Positions 1 to 7,908 of a DNA stretch of 64,000 bases are shown one piece after another (within the stretch, counting starts at the first letter, position 1; every line of letters starts with the position of its first letter). Origin of the DNA: JBMYRH01 sp049602155 (lineage in GTDB: Bacteria > Myxococcota_A > UBA9042 > PHBI01 > JBMYRH01); assembly GCA_049602155.1 (NCBI GenBank), contig JBMYRH010000009.1, positions 170,709 to 234,708 of the forward strand, given 5' to 3'. The translations under genes were made by a program, and so were the position numbers. The notes under the pieces were generated by a model, which searched no databases, was not told the origin of the DNA, and saw only the letters and a program-made list of their open reading frames with translations.

Positions 1-660
1 GCATGCCCCGCTCACGCAGGTGTCTGACTCGGTGCACGGATCGCCGTCATCACAGGCCAGCCCCTCCTCCGCGAGGACAGAGACGCAGCCACCTTGGCTG
101 GCATCGCAGACACCGAGGGTGCAGGGCGGCGCGGCGAGGGCGCTGCAATCGACTGGGACTCCGGTGGTGCAGAGGCCGGCCTGACAGATGTTGCCGGTGC
201 TGCAGGCGTTGCCATCATCGCAGCTTTGGCCCTCCAGCTCGGGGTCGGGCAGGGCCGCGCAATGTCCGGCCACGCAGGTGGCCTCTTCACACAAAGCCAC
301 CTCGATGCGCCCGTCGCAGGAGGCATTGTCGGTGCACACAAACGGCTCTTCGATGACGTCGTCCTCGGTATCTTGCTCGGCGTCTGCGTCGACTGAGCCA
401 TCCTCCGGAGGCTCGATGACCTCGGGTGCTTGGACATCCGCTGTGACCTCGATCGCCTCGATCGCGTCGATGTCGGCGAGGTCAGGTCCGGTGTCTGCGA
501 GCGGCGCGGTGGTGTCCGCTTCATCGACGTCGCCGAAGGTGTCTTGCTCGAGCTCCGATGCAGCGGCGTCGTCCCCCAAGAGTGGGGGCGGCAGATCGTC
601 TCCGCAGGCCATCAGGCCGAGGGTAGCGGTGAGCGCGACTGTGAAAAGGTACCGAGTCAT
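1..660 (-). CDS. Cysteine-rich repeat lipoprotein (3' part cut by window edge)
   Basis: The frame opens at the ATG at 658-660 and stays open to base 1, so the C-terminus is outside the window. Residues 1-19 form a lipoprotein signal peptide ending in lipobox LMAC, with Cys19 the predicted lipidated residue. Residues about 20-105 are an acidic D/E/A/P-rich linker with no predicted fold. From about residue 110 cysteine-rich modules begin, with motifs such as CDDGNACSTGNIC and CDDGDPCTESDTC. These match the disulfide repeats of the large lipoprotein at 50508-54461. It is likely anchored to the outer membrane or cell surface. No catalytic domain is visible and the function is unknown. It is divergent from prfB. 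Confidence 0.8.
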   Translation of the reverse strand, partial: MTRYLFTVALTATLGLMACGDDLPPPLLGDDAAASELEQDTFGDVDEADTTAPLADTGPDLADIDAIEAIEVTADVQAPEVIEPPEDGSVDADAEQDTEDDVIEEPFVCTDNASCDGRIEVALCEEATCVAGHCAALPDPELEGQSCDDGNACSTGNICQAGLCTTGVPVDCSALAAPPCTLGVCDASQGGCVSVLAEEGLACDDGDPCTESDTCVSGAC

Positions 661-840
661 CACCGGCGCAGCATGACGTTCTGTGCCCTATTAACGCAAG
701 CGTATCGGTCCAGCAGGGCCCAGAGGGGCGCCCTTCGACCACTCACCCCATCGGTGTGCTCCGTGGAGATAGGTCGGCCTTGGGACGGGCTTGCGTGCCT
801 GAAGCGTTCGTGTACGATTCGGGGCGCGAGAGGGACGGAC

Positions 841-1948
841 ATGTTCGATTCACAGAAAGAGCAGCTTGAAGTGCTTCGCCAACGTCTGGTGTCCCTCAGG
901 GGGCATCTTTGACGTCCCGGCTGTTGAAGCGCGCCTCAGTGAATTAGAGGCGCTCGTGGCGTCCCCTGATTTGTGGGACGATAACACCCGCGCCCAGTCG
1001 CTCTTGAAGGAGCGGACGGACCTTCAGGCCAAGCTTGGGAGCGTCACCAAGCCTTGGACTGAGCTGGATGATGTCGAGGTCCTGATCGAGCTCGGTGAGC
1101 TTGAAGAGGATGATAGCGTCGCCGAGGAGATGGCGACGACCCTGGCGAGCGTCGAGGCGCGCGTGGCCGAGCTGGAGTTTCAGCGCATGCTGGGCGGTGC
1201 CTTTGACCGCAGCGACGCGATCTTGACGATCAACGCGGGCGCGGGCGGGACCGAGAGCCTCGATTGGGCGGGCATGCTCTTGCGCATGTACATCCGCTTC
1301 TGCGAGTCACAAGGGTGGTCGGTCACCTTCCTCGATCGCCAAGATGGGGATGAGGCGGGCATCAAATCAGCCAGCCTCTCGGTCTCTGGCGCCTTCTCTT
1401 ACGGCATGCTGCGGGCAGAGGCGGGCGTACATCGCCTGGTGCGCATCTCACCGTTCGATGCGTCGGCTCGACGTCATACGTCCTTCGCGGCGTGCTTCGT
1501 CTACCCTGATGTTGAGGACTTGATTGAGATCGAGGTCAACGAGGTCGACCTGCGCGTGGACACCTACCGAGCCTCGGGCGCTGGCGGGCAGCACGTGAAC
1601 AAGACGAACAGCGCTGTCCGCATCACGCATCTCCCGTCGGGGATCGTCGTGCAGAGTCAGAGCCAACGCAGTCAGCATCAAAATCGCGCCGCAGCGATGA
1701 AGGTGTTGAAGGCCCGCCTCTATGAGCTGGAGCGAGCCAGCCGCGAAGAGGAGCGCTCTGCGATGGAGTCGGCCAAGCAAGAGATCGCGTTTGGCAGTCA
1801 GATCCGCAACTACGTCATGCACCCCTACCGATTGGTGAAGGACGTGCGCACTAACCATGAGACGAGCAACGTCGATGCCGTCCTAGATGGCGCCCTCGAT
1901 CCCTTTGTGAGAGCATTCTTGATCGCGAACCCAAGCACGGCAGAATGA
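841..1948 (+). CDS. prfB: Peptide chain release factor 2, made by programmed +1 frameshift
   Basis: RF2 recognises UGA and UAA stop codons and triggers peptide release on the ribosome. Translation starts at ATG 841 (upstream GAGAGGGA), reads 23 codons to CTT 907-909, meets in-frame TGA 910-912, then continues in the +1 frame from GAC 911-913 to the TGA at 1946-1948. The product is join(841..909, 911..1948), 368 residues, close to the 365 of E. coli RF2. In the product the tripeptide anticodon SPF falls at about 203-205 and the catalytic GGQ at about 248-250, each two residues from the E. coli positions. The N-terminal helical region is complete only when the frameshift is used. A cyclase-domain gene starts 33 bases downstream and may be cotranscribed. 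Confidence 0.96.
898..913 (+). promoter_or_regulatory. prfB autoregulatory +1 frameshift site
   Basis: An internal Shine-Dalgarno-like AGGGGG (898-903) is followed by CAT, then the slippery CTT (907-909), TGA (910-912) and C (913). Spacing and sequence match the classical bacterial prfB site. When RF2 is scarce the ribosome pauses at UGA and slips +1 on CUU, which makes more RF2. The downstream frame continues for 345 codons with conserved RF2 motifs, so this is not a sequencing error. Confidence 0.95.
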
Positions 1949-1981
1949 CAGTCCACGGTCCTTTAGCCAGGCTGGGCTGAG

Positions 1982-3166
1982 ATGAGTGAGTCTGAAACCG
2001 GTCGTCCCGTCGTCAAGACGCTCTTGTTGACCGACTTTGTCGAGAGCACGCAGTTCGTGGCGGCCCTTGGCGACGTGAAGGCCGCCGAGATCTTCGCCGA
2101 GCACGATCACGCTGCGCGAGAGCTCTTGGCCGAACATGCGGGCCAAGAGATCGACAAGTCAGATGGCTTTCTCTTCCTCTTTGACCGCCCGATCGACGCC
2201 GTGCGCTTCTCGCTGGCTTACCACCGCCTCCTCGCGCGTCTATCGGCCGATTTACCGCGCCCGCTCGAGGCCCGCAGCGGCATTCATTTGGGTGAGGTGG
2301 TGATGCGCACCAACCCTACCGATGACGTCATTCGGGGCGCGAAGCCCGTCGAAGTCGAGGGACTCGCGAAGGCGAAGACGGCCCGCGTGATGGCGTGCGC
2401 CTGTGGCAACCAAACGTTGCTCAGTGAGAGCGCCTACACCATCGGCCACCGCGCAGCAGTGGGCGCTGATGGGTTGGATGAATCGGTGCGCTGGATCGAG
2501 CACGGACTCTACAGCCTCAAGGGGATGGAGCAGCCTGTGCGTCTCTTTGAGGTCGGCCGTGAGGGCGAGTCGCACCTGACACCGCCACCGGGGGCAATGC
2601 GGACGAAGGGCCCCGGGATCTGGTTGCTCCTCGCCGGCTTGGCGGTCATGGCGGGGATCAGCGCCTTTGTGATGATGAGTGATCCAGAGGGGCCGCCTCC
2701 GAGCCCCTCGATCACGCCGGCTGAACCTGTCCGTGGCGTGCCGTCGGTGGCCACCCCGAAAGAGGCCTCACCGAAGGTCGCTCCAGCTGTGACGCCTTCA
2801 CCTGCGCCTCAGCCGGCCGCTGCGCCTGCTGTCACGCCGCTTCGGATTCACATCGTCTCGACGCCTCCAGGTGCTGAGATTCGTTACGGTAAAGATATCT
2901 TGGGGGTGGCGCCCCTCGACCTATCCGTGTCGCGGATGGTCGCGAGCCACCCGATTCAGGCGCGGCTCCAGGGGCATCGGGACAGTGAGGCGTATTGCCG
3001 CGTTACTGAGGAGGATCTCAAGGGGGACACCACGCGCTGCGAAGTCAGCCTCAAGCGTCTCAGAAAGGCGCGCTCAAAGGAGCCCTCGACCGATCCTCCG
3101 CCGGTGAAATCAAGCCCGTCGAAGGGGAAGTCGAAGGGCAAACCGAAGATCCACATGATCGATTAG
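1982..3166 (+). CDS. Class III nucleotide cyclase-type domain, membrane segment and PEGA domain
   Basis: The N-terminal ~190 residues form a class III adenylate/guanylate cyclase-like domain. The first metal-binding region is LLLTDFVEST (Asp18), the second is IDKSDGF (Asp61), followed by GIHLGEV and the segment VEVEGLAKAKTARVM. These match a subgroup of bacterial cyclase-like domains with an EGLAK motif. A single hydrophobic segment lies at about 212-232, then a Pro/Ala-rich spacer, then a PEGA domain (about 285-370: ISTPPGAEI-like start, Cys pair) typical of surface-protein anchoring regions. The predicted arrangement is a cytoplasmic cyclase and a periplasmic PEGA domain. Catalytic activity is not certain. 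The C-terminus is Lys/Ser/Pro-rich. The gene follows prfB by 33 bases. Confidence 0.8.
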   Translation: MSESETGRPVVKTLLLTDFVESTQFVAALGDVKAAEIFAEHDHAARELLAEHAGQEIDKSDGFLFLFDRPIDAVRFSLAYHRLLARLSADLPRPLEARSGIHLGEVVMRTNPTDDVIRGAKPVEVEGLAKAKTARVMACACGNQTLLSESAYTIGHRAAVGADGLDESVRWIEHGLYSLKGMEQPVRLFEVGREGESHLTPPPGAMRTKGPGIWLLLAGLAVMAGISAFVMMSDPEGPPPSPSITPAEPVRGVPSVATPKEASPKVAPAVTPSPAPQPAAAPAVTPLRIHIVSTPPGAEIRYGKDILGVAPLDLSVSRMVASHPIQARLQGHRDSEAYCRVTEEDLKGDTTRCEVSLKRLRKARSKEPSTDPPPVKSSPSKGKSKGKPKIHMID

Positions 3167-3237
3167 GGGCCATGCACTGCGCCTGATGTGCGCGGTGTGT
3201 TTGACGCGCGCCGCGACGCGACATAGCGTCGAGGGGC

Positions 3238-4026
3238 ATGAGAGTCTCTATCCTCACGGTCTTATTTAGCTTCAGCGCCCTTAGCCTCGCGGTTCCTCAG
3301 GCCGCCGCTCAGGCGCCCGAGCCCACGACGAACGCAGAGCAACATAGCAAGCGGGGCGTTGAGCTTTACGCGGAAGGTAAGCTCCCGGAGGCCGTCGCCG
3401 AGATGCTCAAAGCGTACGAACTGGCCCCCGCCCCAGGGCTGCTCTACAACATCGCGCGCATCTACCAGAAGATGGGTCAACGCGACCTCGCGATCACGTA
3501 CTTGAAGCGCTTTGTGACTCAGCCCGGCGCGGATCCAGATCGCGTTCAAAAAGCCTTAAAGCACCTCGAAGAGCTCAACCGGAACCCCTTCAATCCCCCA
3601 CGCCTAGAGGCGCCACCGGCGGAGAGTGAACCTGCTGCGGCGCCTCAAGCTGCCGAGGCGCAGACGCCCTCGCCGACCGTCGTGGTCACCGCGGACTCGG
3701 GCCGTGATGATACGCTCGCCTGGGTGACCTTGGCGAGCGGGGGTGCCGCGCTCATCGCGGGTGGTGTGCTCGGCGGCCTCGCGCTCAGCAGCGCAGCGGA
3801 CCTCTCGGACCCTGCACTTGATTACGACGCTAAAGCAGACGCTCAAGCCGCCTCTAGGGGCTTGGCGCTCGGCGCGGATATCTCGATCGGTGTGGGTGTC
3901 GCGGCTGCGACGCTTGGCCTCGTCCTCCTGTTGACCGGAGGCGATGATGCACCAGCCCAAGCGACTGTCGCGCCCACCCTGGGCCCTGAGCATGCGGGTG
4001 TTCAACTGATGGTGAGGTTCCCATGA
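3238..4026 (+). CDS. Exported TPR-repeat protein with C-terminal membrane segments
   Basis: A signal peptide covers residues 1-25 (cleavage likely after AQA). Residues about 35-110 hold tetratricopeptide-like helices, including GVELYAEGKLPEAVAEM and LLYNIARIYQKMGQRDLA. A Pro/Ala/Glu linker follows, then two hydrophobic segments (about 162-182 and 210-232) separated by an Ala/Asp-rich stretch. This layout is common among uncharacterised myxobacterial envelope proteins, and a scaffold role in the periplasm is the most that can be inferred. Its stop overlaps the start of the next gene in an ATGA (4023-4026), so the two are translationally coupled. Confidence 0.72.
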   Translation: MRVSILTVLFSFSALSLAVPQAAAQAPEPTTNAEQHSKRGVELYAEGKLPEAVAEMLKAYELAPAPGLLYNIARIYQKMGQRDLAITYLKRFVTQPGADPDRVQKALKHLEELNRNPFNPPRLEAPPAESEPAAAPQAAEAQTPSPTVVVTADSGRDDTLAWVTLASGGAALIAGGVLGGLALSSAADLSDPALDYDAKADAQAASRGLALGADISIGVGVAAATLGLVLLLTGGDDAPAQATVAPTLGPEHAGVQLMVRFP

Positions 4027-5720
4027 CCGCGCCGATTTATCGCCTCTTCTTTGTCGTCGCCTTCGCGTTGAGCTGCGCCGCATGCAGCGTGCTCATCACG
4101 GATGAGACCTGCGCGTCCGATTCGGATTGCACTTTGGCCGAGCGGTGCGCGGAAGAGGGCTTCTGCGTGACCTTGGGTCAGGCGAGCTGCGCGACGATGG
4201 CGGACTGTGCTCAAGGGGAGGTCTGCGGGGCAGTCGGGCTCTGCGAGGTGCTCGACAATCCCGGCTGTGAGCGCATCGGCTCTGAGCGTGATGATGCGCT
4301 TGTCTTAGGGTTCATCATGACGTTCAGCGGGCCCTACGCCGAGAGCGGCGTGGACCAGCGCAAGGTTGTGAAGCTGGCCCTCGGTGAGATCAACGCTAAG
4401 GGAGGGATTCAGGGGCTACAGGGGCAGCGAGAGCTCGCCTTCTTAGCCTGTGATGATCAAGCCGATAAAGATCAAACACGTGCGGCTGCCACGTACCTTA
4501 CCTCCATGCGTGTGCCCGCAATCTTAGGGCCTGGGTTCTCGTCTTTACTCGAGGTCGCTGCGACCGAGGTCGCGATCCCGACCGGGACATTCATCGTCTC
4601 CCCCTCATCCACCGCGGTCTCAATCCGCGACCTAGATGACGACGATTTGATCTGGCGCATCTCGTCCTCGGACACGAAGCAGGCGAACACGCTGGCGTAC
4701 TTTGCGGTGTGGTTGGCGTTGGAGGAGCAAGGAGAGAGCGAGACTGTGCGGGTCGTGGCGGTGCATACGAATGACAATTATGGGACCGGCTTTCGCGATG
4801 GGTTTGAGTCCGCACTTGATGCCTACAAGCTCGCGTACGGTGCCCAGCTCGCCGACGCGGGGGTCGCTATTGATTTCAGTGCTGTCAGTCGTGCCTCAGA
4901 GGCGGACTCCACGCCCGAGGAGTGGGACGCTGAGGTCGAAGAGATCGTGACGAGCCTGAAGAGCACAGGGCCGGACATCCTCCTTTTGGTGGGGTACGAA
5001 GACGTCGCGAGCGTCTTGAGCGAGGTGAAGAAGGACGACACGCTGAAGGCCGTGCCGCTGCTCCTCACCGATGGCGTGGCGTCTGTCACGCTGGCGACGA
5101 GCTACACGGACGCCTCCGATTTGCCGAGTCAGGTCTTTGGGGTACAGCCAGGCTATCGGACCGGCAGCGCTTATGAGCACTTTGTGGCGCTCTACGAAGA
5201 CCCGGTCCCGCCGACTTGGACCGAGTACACCTATGATGCCGTCTATTTGCTCGCCTACGCGGCGGGCAGCATGACCCCTGAGGCGACGACGGGGGGAGGC
5301 TTTGCGGAGGCCTTCAAGCGCTTTGACTCCAGCGACGGCCGCGTCGTCAGTGTAGGCCCAGACCACTTCATCACTGCCTGTCAGGACATGGGTGACGGGC
5401 TCTCGCTTGATGTGCGTGGCGCCTCAGGCCCGCTCGACTTTGACACGACGACGGGCGAACCCGAATCGGTGGGTATTCTGCGCTGGACCGTGGGCTTCCC
5501 GACAATCGATGAGCCGGGGGAGATCGTGGATTGCGGTCTCGCGATGGTTCATGAGGCGGGGGCCAATATCCCAACGACTTACTGGTGCAACGCTCAGTGC
5601 ATGGCGCCTCCTGCGGACAACGTGACCTGCGGCGACGGCTATTGCGACGACGACGCAGCGATCTGCGCGCAAGGGGTGTGCACGTCTGGTGATGACTGCC
5701 AGCCTGAGCACGCACCGTAA
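4023..5720 (+). CDS. Periplasmic ligand-binding lipoprotein, LIVBP/Peripla_BP_6-like
   Basis: The lipobox LSCAAC near residue 21 marks a lipoprotein. Residues about 28-80 carry small Cys-rich modules (SDSDCTLAERC and MADCAQGEVC types). From about residue 95 the sequence resembles branched-chain amino-acid-type periplasmic binding proteins: LGFIMTFSGPYAESG, NAKGGIQG, ILGPGFSSL, then a Rossmann-like second lobe with DILLLVGYEDVAS. This family binds amino acids or other small ligands for ABC importers or sensors. No permease or ATPase gene is nearby, so a sensory or scavenging role with the coupled TPR protein is possible. The C-terminus has a further Cys cluster. The ligand cannot be read from the sequence. 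Confidence 0.78.
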   Translation: MTAPIYRLFFVVAFALSCAACSVLITDETCASDSDCTLAERCAEEGFCVTLGQASCATMADCAQGEVCGAVGLCEVLDNPGCERIGSERDDALVLGFIMTFSGPYAESGVDQRKVVKLALGEINAKGGIQGLQGQRELAFLACDDQADKDQTRAAATYLTSMRVPAILGPGFSSLLEVAATEVAIPTGTFIVSPSSTAVSIRDLDDDDLIWRISSSDTKQANTLAYFAVWLALEEQGESETVRVVAVHTNDNYGTGFRDGFESALDAYKLAYGAQLADAGVAIDFSAVSRASEADSTPEEWDAEVEEIVTSLKSTGPDILLLVGYEDVASVLSEVKKDDTLKAVPLLLTDGVASVTLATSYTDASDLPSQVFGVQPGYRTGSAYEHFVALYEDPVPPTWTEYTYDAVYLLAYAAGSMTPEATTGGGFAEAFKRFDSSDGRVVSVGPDHFITACQDMGDGLSLDVRGASGPLDFDTTTGEPESVGILRWTVGFPTIDEPGEIVDCGLAMVHEAGANIPTTYWCNAQCMAPPADNVTCGDGYCDDDAAICAQGVCTSGDDCQPEHAP

Positions 5721-5726
5721 TCGCGG

Positions 5727-5746
5727 CGCCGCTTTTTAGCGCGGCG
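5727..5746. terminator. Possible bidirectional hairpin between convergent genes
   Basis: CGCCGC (5727-5732) and GCGGCG (5741-5746) can pair around a T-rich loop. The hairpin lies at the ends of two convergent genes and includes the stop codon of the minus-strand gene. There is no clear external U tract, so intrinsic termination is only a suggestion. Confidence 0.3.
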
Positions 5747-6806
5747 TGAGGTCGAGGTGCCGTGCGGGGGTGATGAAGTCAGGCGCGTCACGTTTTGCAG
5801 GGCGCGCTGGGGTATCCACTGGCGCGATGGCTGAGACCTTCGGCACCAGAGAAGCGCGCTTTAGAGCGGGCCAAAGGCGCGCTAAGGTCTCGGCTCCGAC
5901 GTGGTGACGCTCACAGAGGTCGTAGCAGCTGCGAGCGATCCCCACAGCGTCTCGGCTCCCGCTGGCGACCAGCTCTGTCGCCAACTCGAGCAGCTGGTGG
6001 TCGGCGATGTGGCCGCGCTCCACGAGGTTTAACCCCATCTGGAGGATGTCGTAGCAAGGGATGACTGTCGGCCCGAAGACATGAAAGCGGCTCGGTGGTG
6101 TGCGCTTCTTCAAGCGAATGTAGATCGCCTCGACCAGCTCCTGGGTGCGCAGATGGCCAGCGAGGCGCGCGACGTAGCTGCAATCATCGACCTCACATCC
6201 GTTGAGGCGGAGGGTGTTCGCGAGCGCGGGGCCTCTGAGTCGCCCAGAGACGATGTCTGCGTAGAGCGCATAGATCAGGGCGTCGGTCTCGGTGTCATCG
6301 CCGAAGGCTGACTCGCGCACGCCCCAGGGCAGCTCGGCTCGGTTTAGGAGCAGCGCTGAGAGCTTGTAGGCGATGTGGTGTTTCAGGGTGGCGACTCGGC
6401 CGTTACGAAGCAGGGCGAGCTGATCTTTGAAGGTGATGCCGTCGTACTCGACGCCGTCGAGCAGCATCTTCTTCTCGATGACCCGGCGCAGCTGGGGTGG
6501 GCTCGCGGAGACAAAGTAGAGAGGGTTGGAGTGGATGGGGCCGTCCACGGTGGGGCCGCGGCGCAAAGCGCGCAGCAACACATCGGTGCCCGCGACGTTC
6601 CGTTTGTCGATGGGGAGATCGAGGGGGACCGCTAGCATCCCCCGGACGGTGTCGATATCGGTCGAGAGGTAGGTCTCGTCGATGTCCCAAATATAGAGGG
6701 GGCCGGTGAGGTCTCTGTCGAAGGTGCGCTCTTGTGTCCGCTGAAGAGGGTAGCGGTAGGGCTCTTGCGTCGGATCGGCGCGCTTGAGGCGCTCGAAGAT
6801 GCTCAT
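5736..6806 (-). CDS. App1/DUF2183-like HAD phosphatase
   Basis: Near the N-terminus is WDIDETYLSTD (Asp41, Asp43, Thr45), a DxDxT HAD motif resembling the catalytic loop of the App1 (phosphatidate phosphatase, DUF2183) family. Further support is YFVSASPPQLRRVIEKK, DGITFKDQ, the Lys of TLKHHIAYKL and the acidic FGDDTETDALIY, corresponding to later HAD motifs. The family dephosphorylates phosphatidate to diacylglycerol in yeast; the bacterial substrate is unproven. The C-terminal ~150 residues are helical and unassigned. It lies 28 bases downstream of gpsA on the same strand, after a PlsB-like acyltransferase, which supports a glycerolipid role. Confidence 0.75.
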   Translation of the reverse strand: MSIFERLKRADPTQEPYRYPLQRTQERTFDRDLTGPLYIWDIDETYLSTDIDTVRGMLAVPLDLPIDKRNVAGTDVLLRALRRGPTVDGPIHSNPLYFVSASPPQLRRVIEKKMLLDGVEYDGITFKDQLALLRNGRVATLKHHIAYKLSALLLNRAELPWGVRESAFGDDTETDALIYALYADIVSGRLRGPALANTLRLNGCEVDDCSYVARLAGHLRTQELVEAIYIRLKKRTPPSRFHVFGPTVIPCYDILQMGLNLVERGHIADHQLLELATELVASGSRDAVGIARSCYDLCERHHVGAETLARLWPALKRASLVPKVSAIAPVDTPARPAKRDAPDFITPARHLDLTPR

Positions 6807-6834
6807 GACCGAGGCCTAGATCGGGAGGGAGCTC

Positions 6835-7908
6835 TCAAGAGCGTCCCTTCCACGGTTGAATCACTGTGCCTGGTGTTGAGGGGGTGTGGATGAAGGAGTC
6901 GAGCCCCTCGTAGCGGCTGTCTCGCGACATCAGCTCGGCGAGCGCCTCTTGGGGGCTCGCCCCCTCGAAGAGGAGCCGATACACGGCCCCGGCGATCGGC
7001 ATGTCGATGCCCTCGGCGGCGGCGTGCGTATGGATGACGCGGGTGGTGTTGACCCCTTCAGCGACCATCCCGAGGTTGGCGATGATGTCGTCAAGCTGCT
7101 CGCCTTGCGCGAGGTGTCGGCCGACGGTGTGGTTTCGGCTCAAAGTGGAGCTGCACGTAGCGACTAAGTCTCCGACCCCAGCCAGCCCTTGGAAGCTCAA
7201 TCGCTGGGCGCCGTAGCGCTCTCCGAAGCGGGACATCTCAGCGAGCCCGCGCGTGATTAAGGTCGAGAGGGTGTTGGCGCCGAAGCCGAGCCCTGAGGCG
7301 ACCCCGCCTGCGATGGCGTAGATGTTCTTCAGCGCCCCAGCGTACTCGGTCCCCGGGAGATCGAAGTTACCGTAGAGTCGGAAGGTCGGCCCTGCGAGCA
7401 TGCGCTCAACCTTTTGAATCACGGACTCAAAGGCGCTCGCGACGACGGTCGCGGCCGGTTGACCGGCGACGATCTCTCGCGCCAAGTTCGGCCCGCTGAT
7501 GGCGCCGATCTTCCGCACACAGGTCTCTTCTGCGATGAGCTGACTCATCCGCTTCAAGCCATCGGACTCCAGCCCTTTTGTGGCGCTGATCACCACCTGG
7601 TCGCCGGTTAAGTGGTCCCCAACCCGTCGCATGACGCTGCGGAAGTGCTTCGAAGGGATGGCGACGATGACGACCTCTGCGTGCTCGGCAGCTTGGGTCA
7701 AGTCGACGGTCGCGGTCACGCGAGGATCGATCGGGGCATCGCCGAGGTACGCAGGGTTTCTATGGGTCGTGTTGAGAGTCTTCGCGCGCTCTTCATCTCT
7801 CATCCAGAGCAAGGTCTCATAACCGTGACTGCCCAGGATGCTCGCGAGCGCCGTGCCCCAGGAGCCTCCGCCCAGCACCGTGGCTGTCTTCTTCTTCGCC
7901 ATGCTCAT
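6835..7908 (-). CDS. gpsA: NAD(P)H-dependent glycerol-3-phosphate dehydrogenase
   Basis: GpsA reduces dihydroxyacetone phosphate to sn-glycerol 3-phosphate, the backbone for phospholipids. The N-terminal dinucleotide fold is clear (VLGGGSWGTALAS), followed by the family motifs VIVAIPSKHF, ATKGLE, ISGPNLAREI and EYAGALKNIYAIAGG, the last with the catalytic Lys. The C-terminal domain has GLAGVGDLVATCSS and SRN. At 357 residues it is slightly longer than E. coli GpsA (339). The start overlaps the upstream acyltransferase stop by four bases (7905-7908), implying translational coupling of G3P synthesis to its acylation. MAKKK, two codons in, is an alternative start. Confidence 0.96.
   Translation of the reverse strand: MSMAKKKTATVLGGGSWGTALASILGSHGYETLLWMRDEERAKTLNTTHRNPAYLGDAPIDPRVTATVDLTQAAEHAEVVIVAIPSKHFRSVMRRVGDHLTGDQVVISATKGLESDGLKRMSQLIAEETCVRKIGAISGPNLAREIVAGQPAATVVASAFESVIQKVERMLAGPTFRLYGNFDLPGTEYAGALKNIYAIAGGVASGLGFGANTLSTLITRGLAEMSRFGERYGAQRLSFQGLAGVGDLVATCSSTLSRNHTVGRHLAQGEQLDDIIANLGMVAEGVNTTRVIHTHAAAEGIDMPIAGAVYRLLFEGASPQEALAELMSRDSRYEGLDSFIHTPSTPGTVIQPWKGRS

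Noticed and set aside
910..912. In-frame TGA early in prfB read as a sequencing error or pseudogene
   Set aside because: The surrounding sequence is the classical frameshift site and the downstream frame carries SPF and GGQ at the expected spacing.
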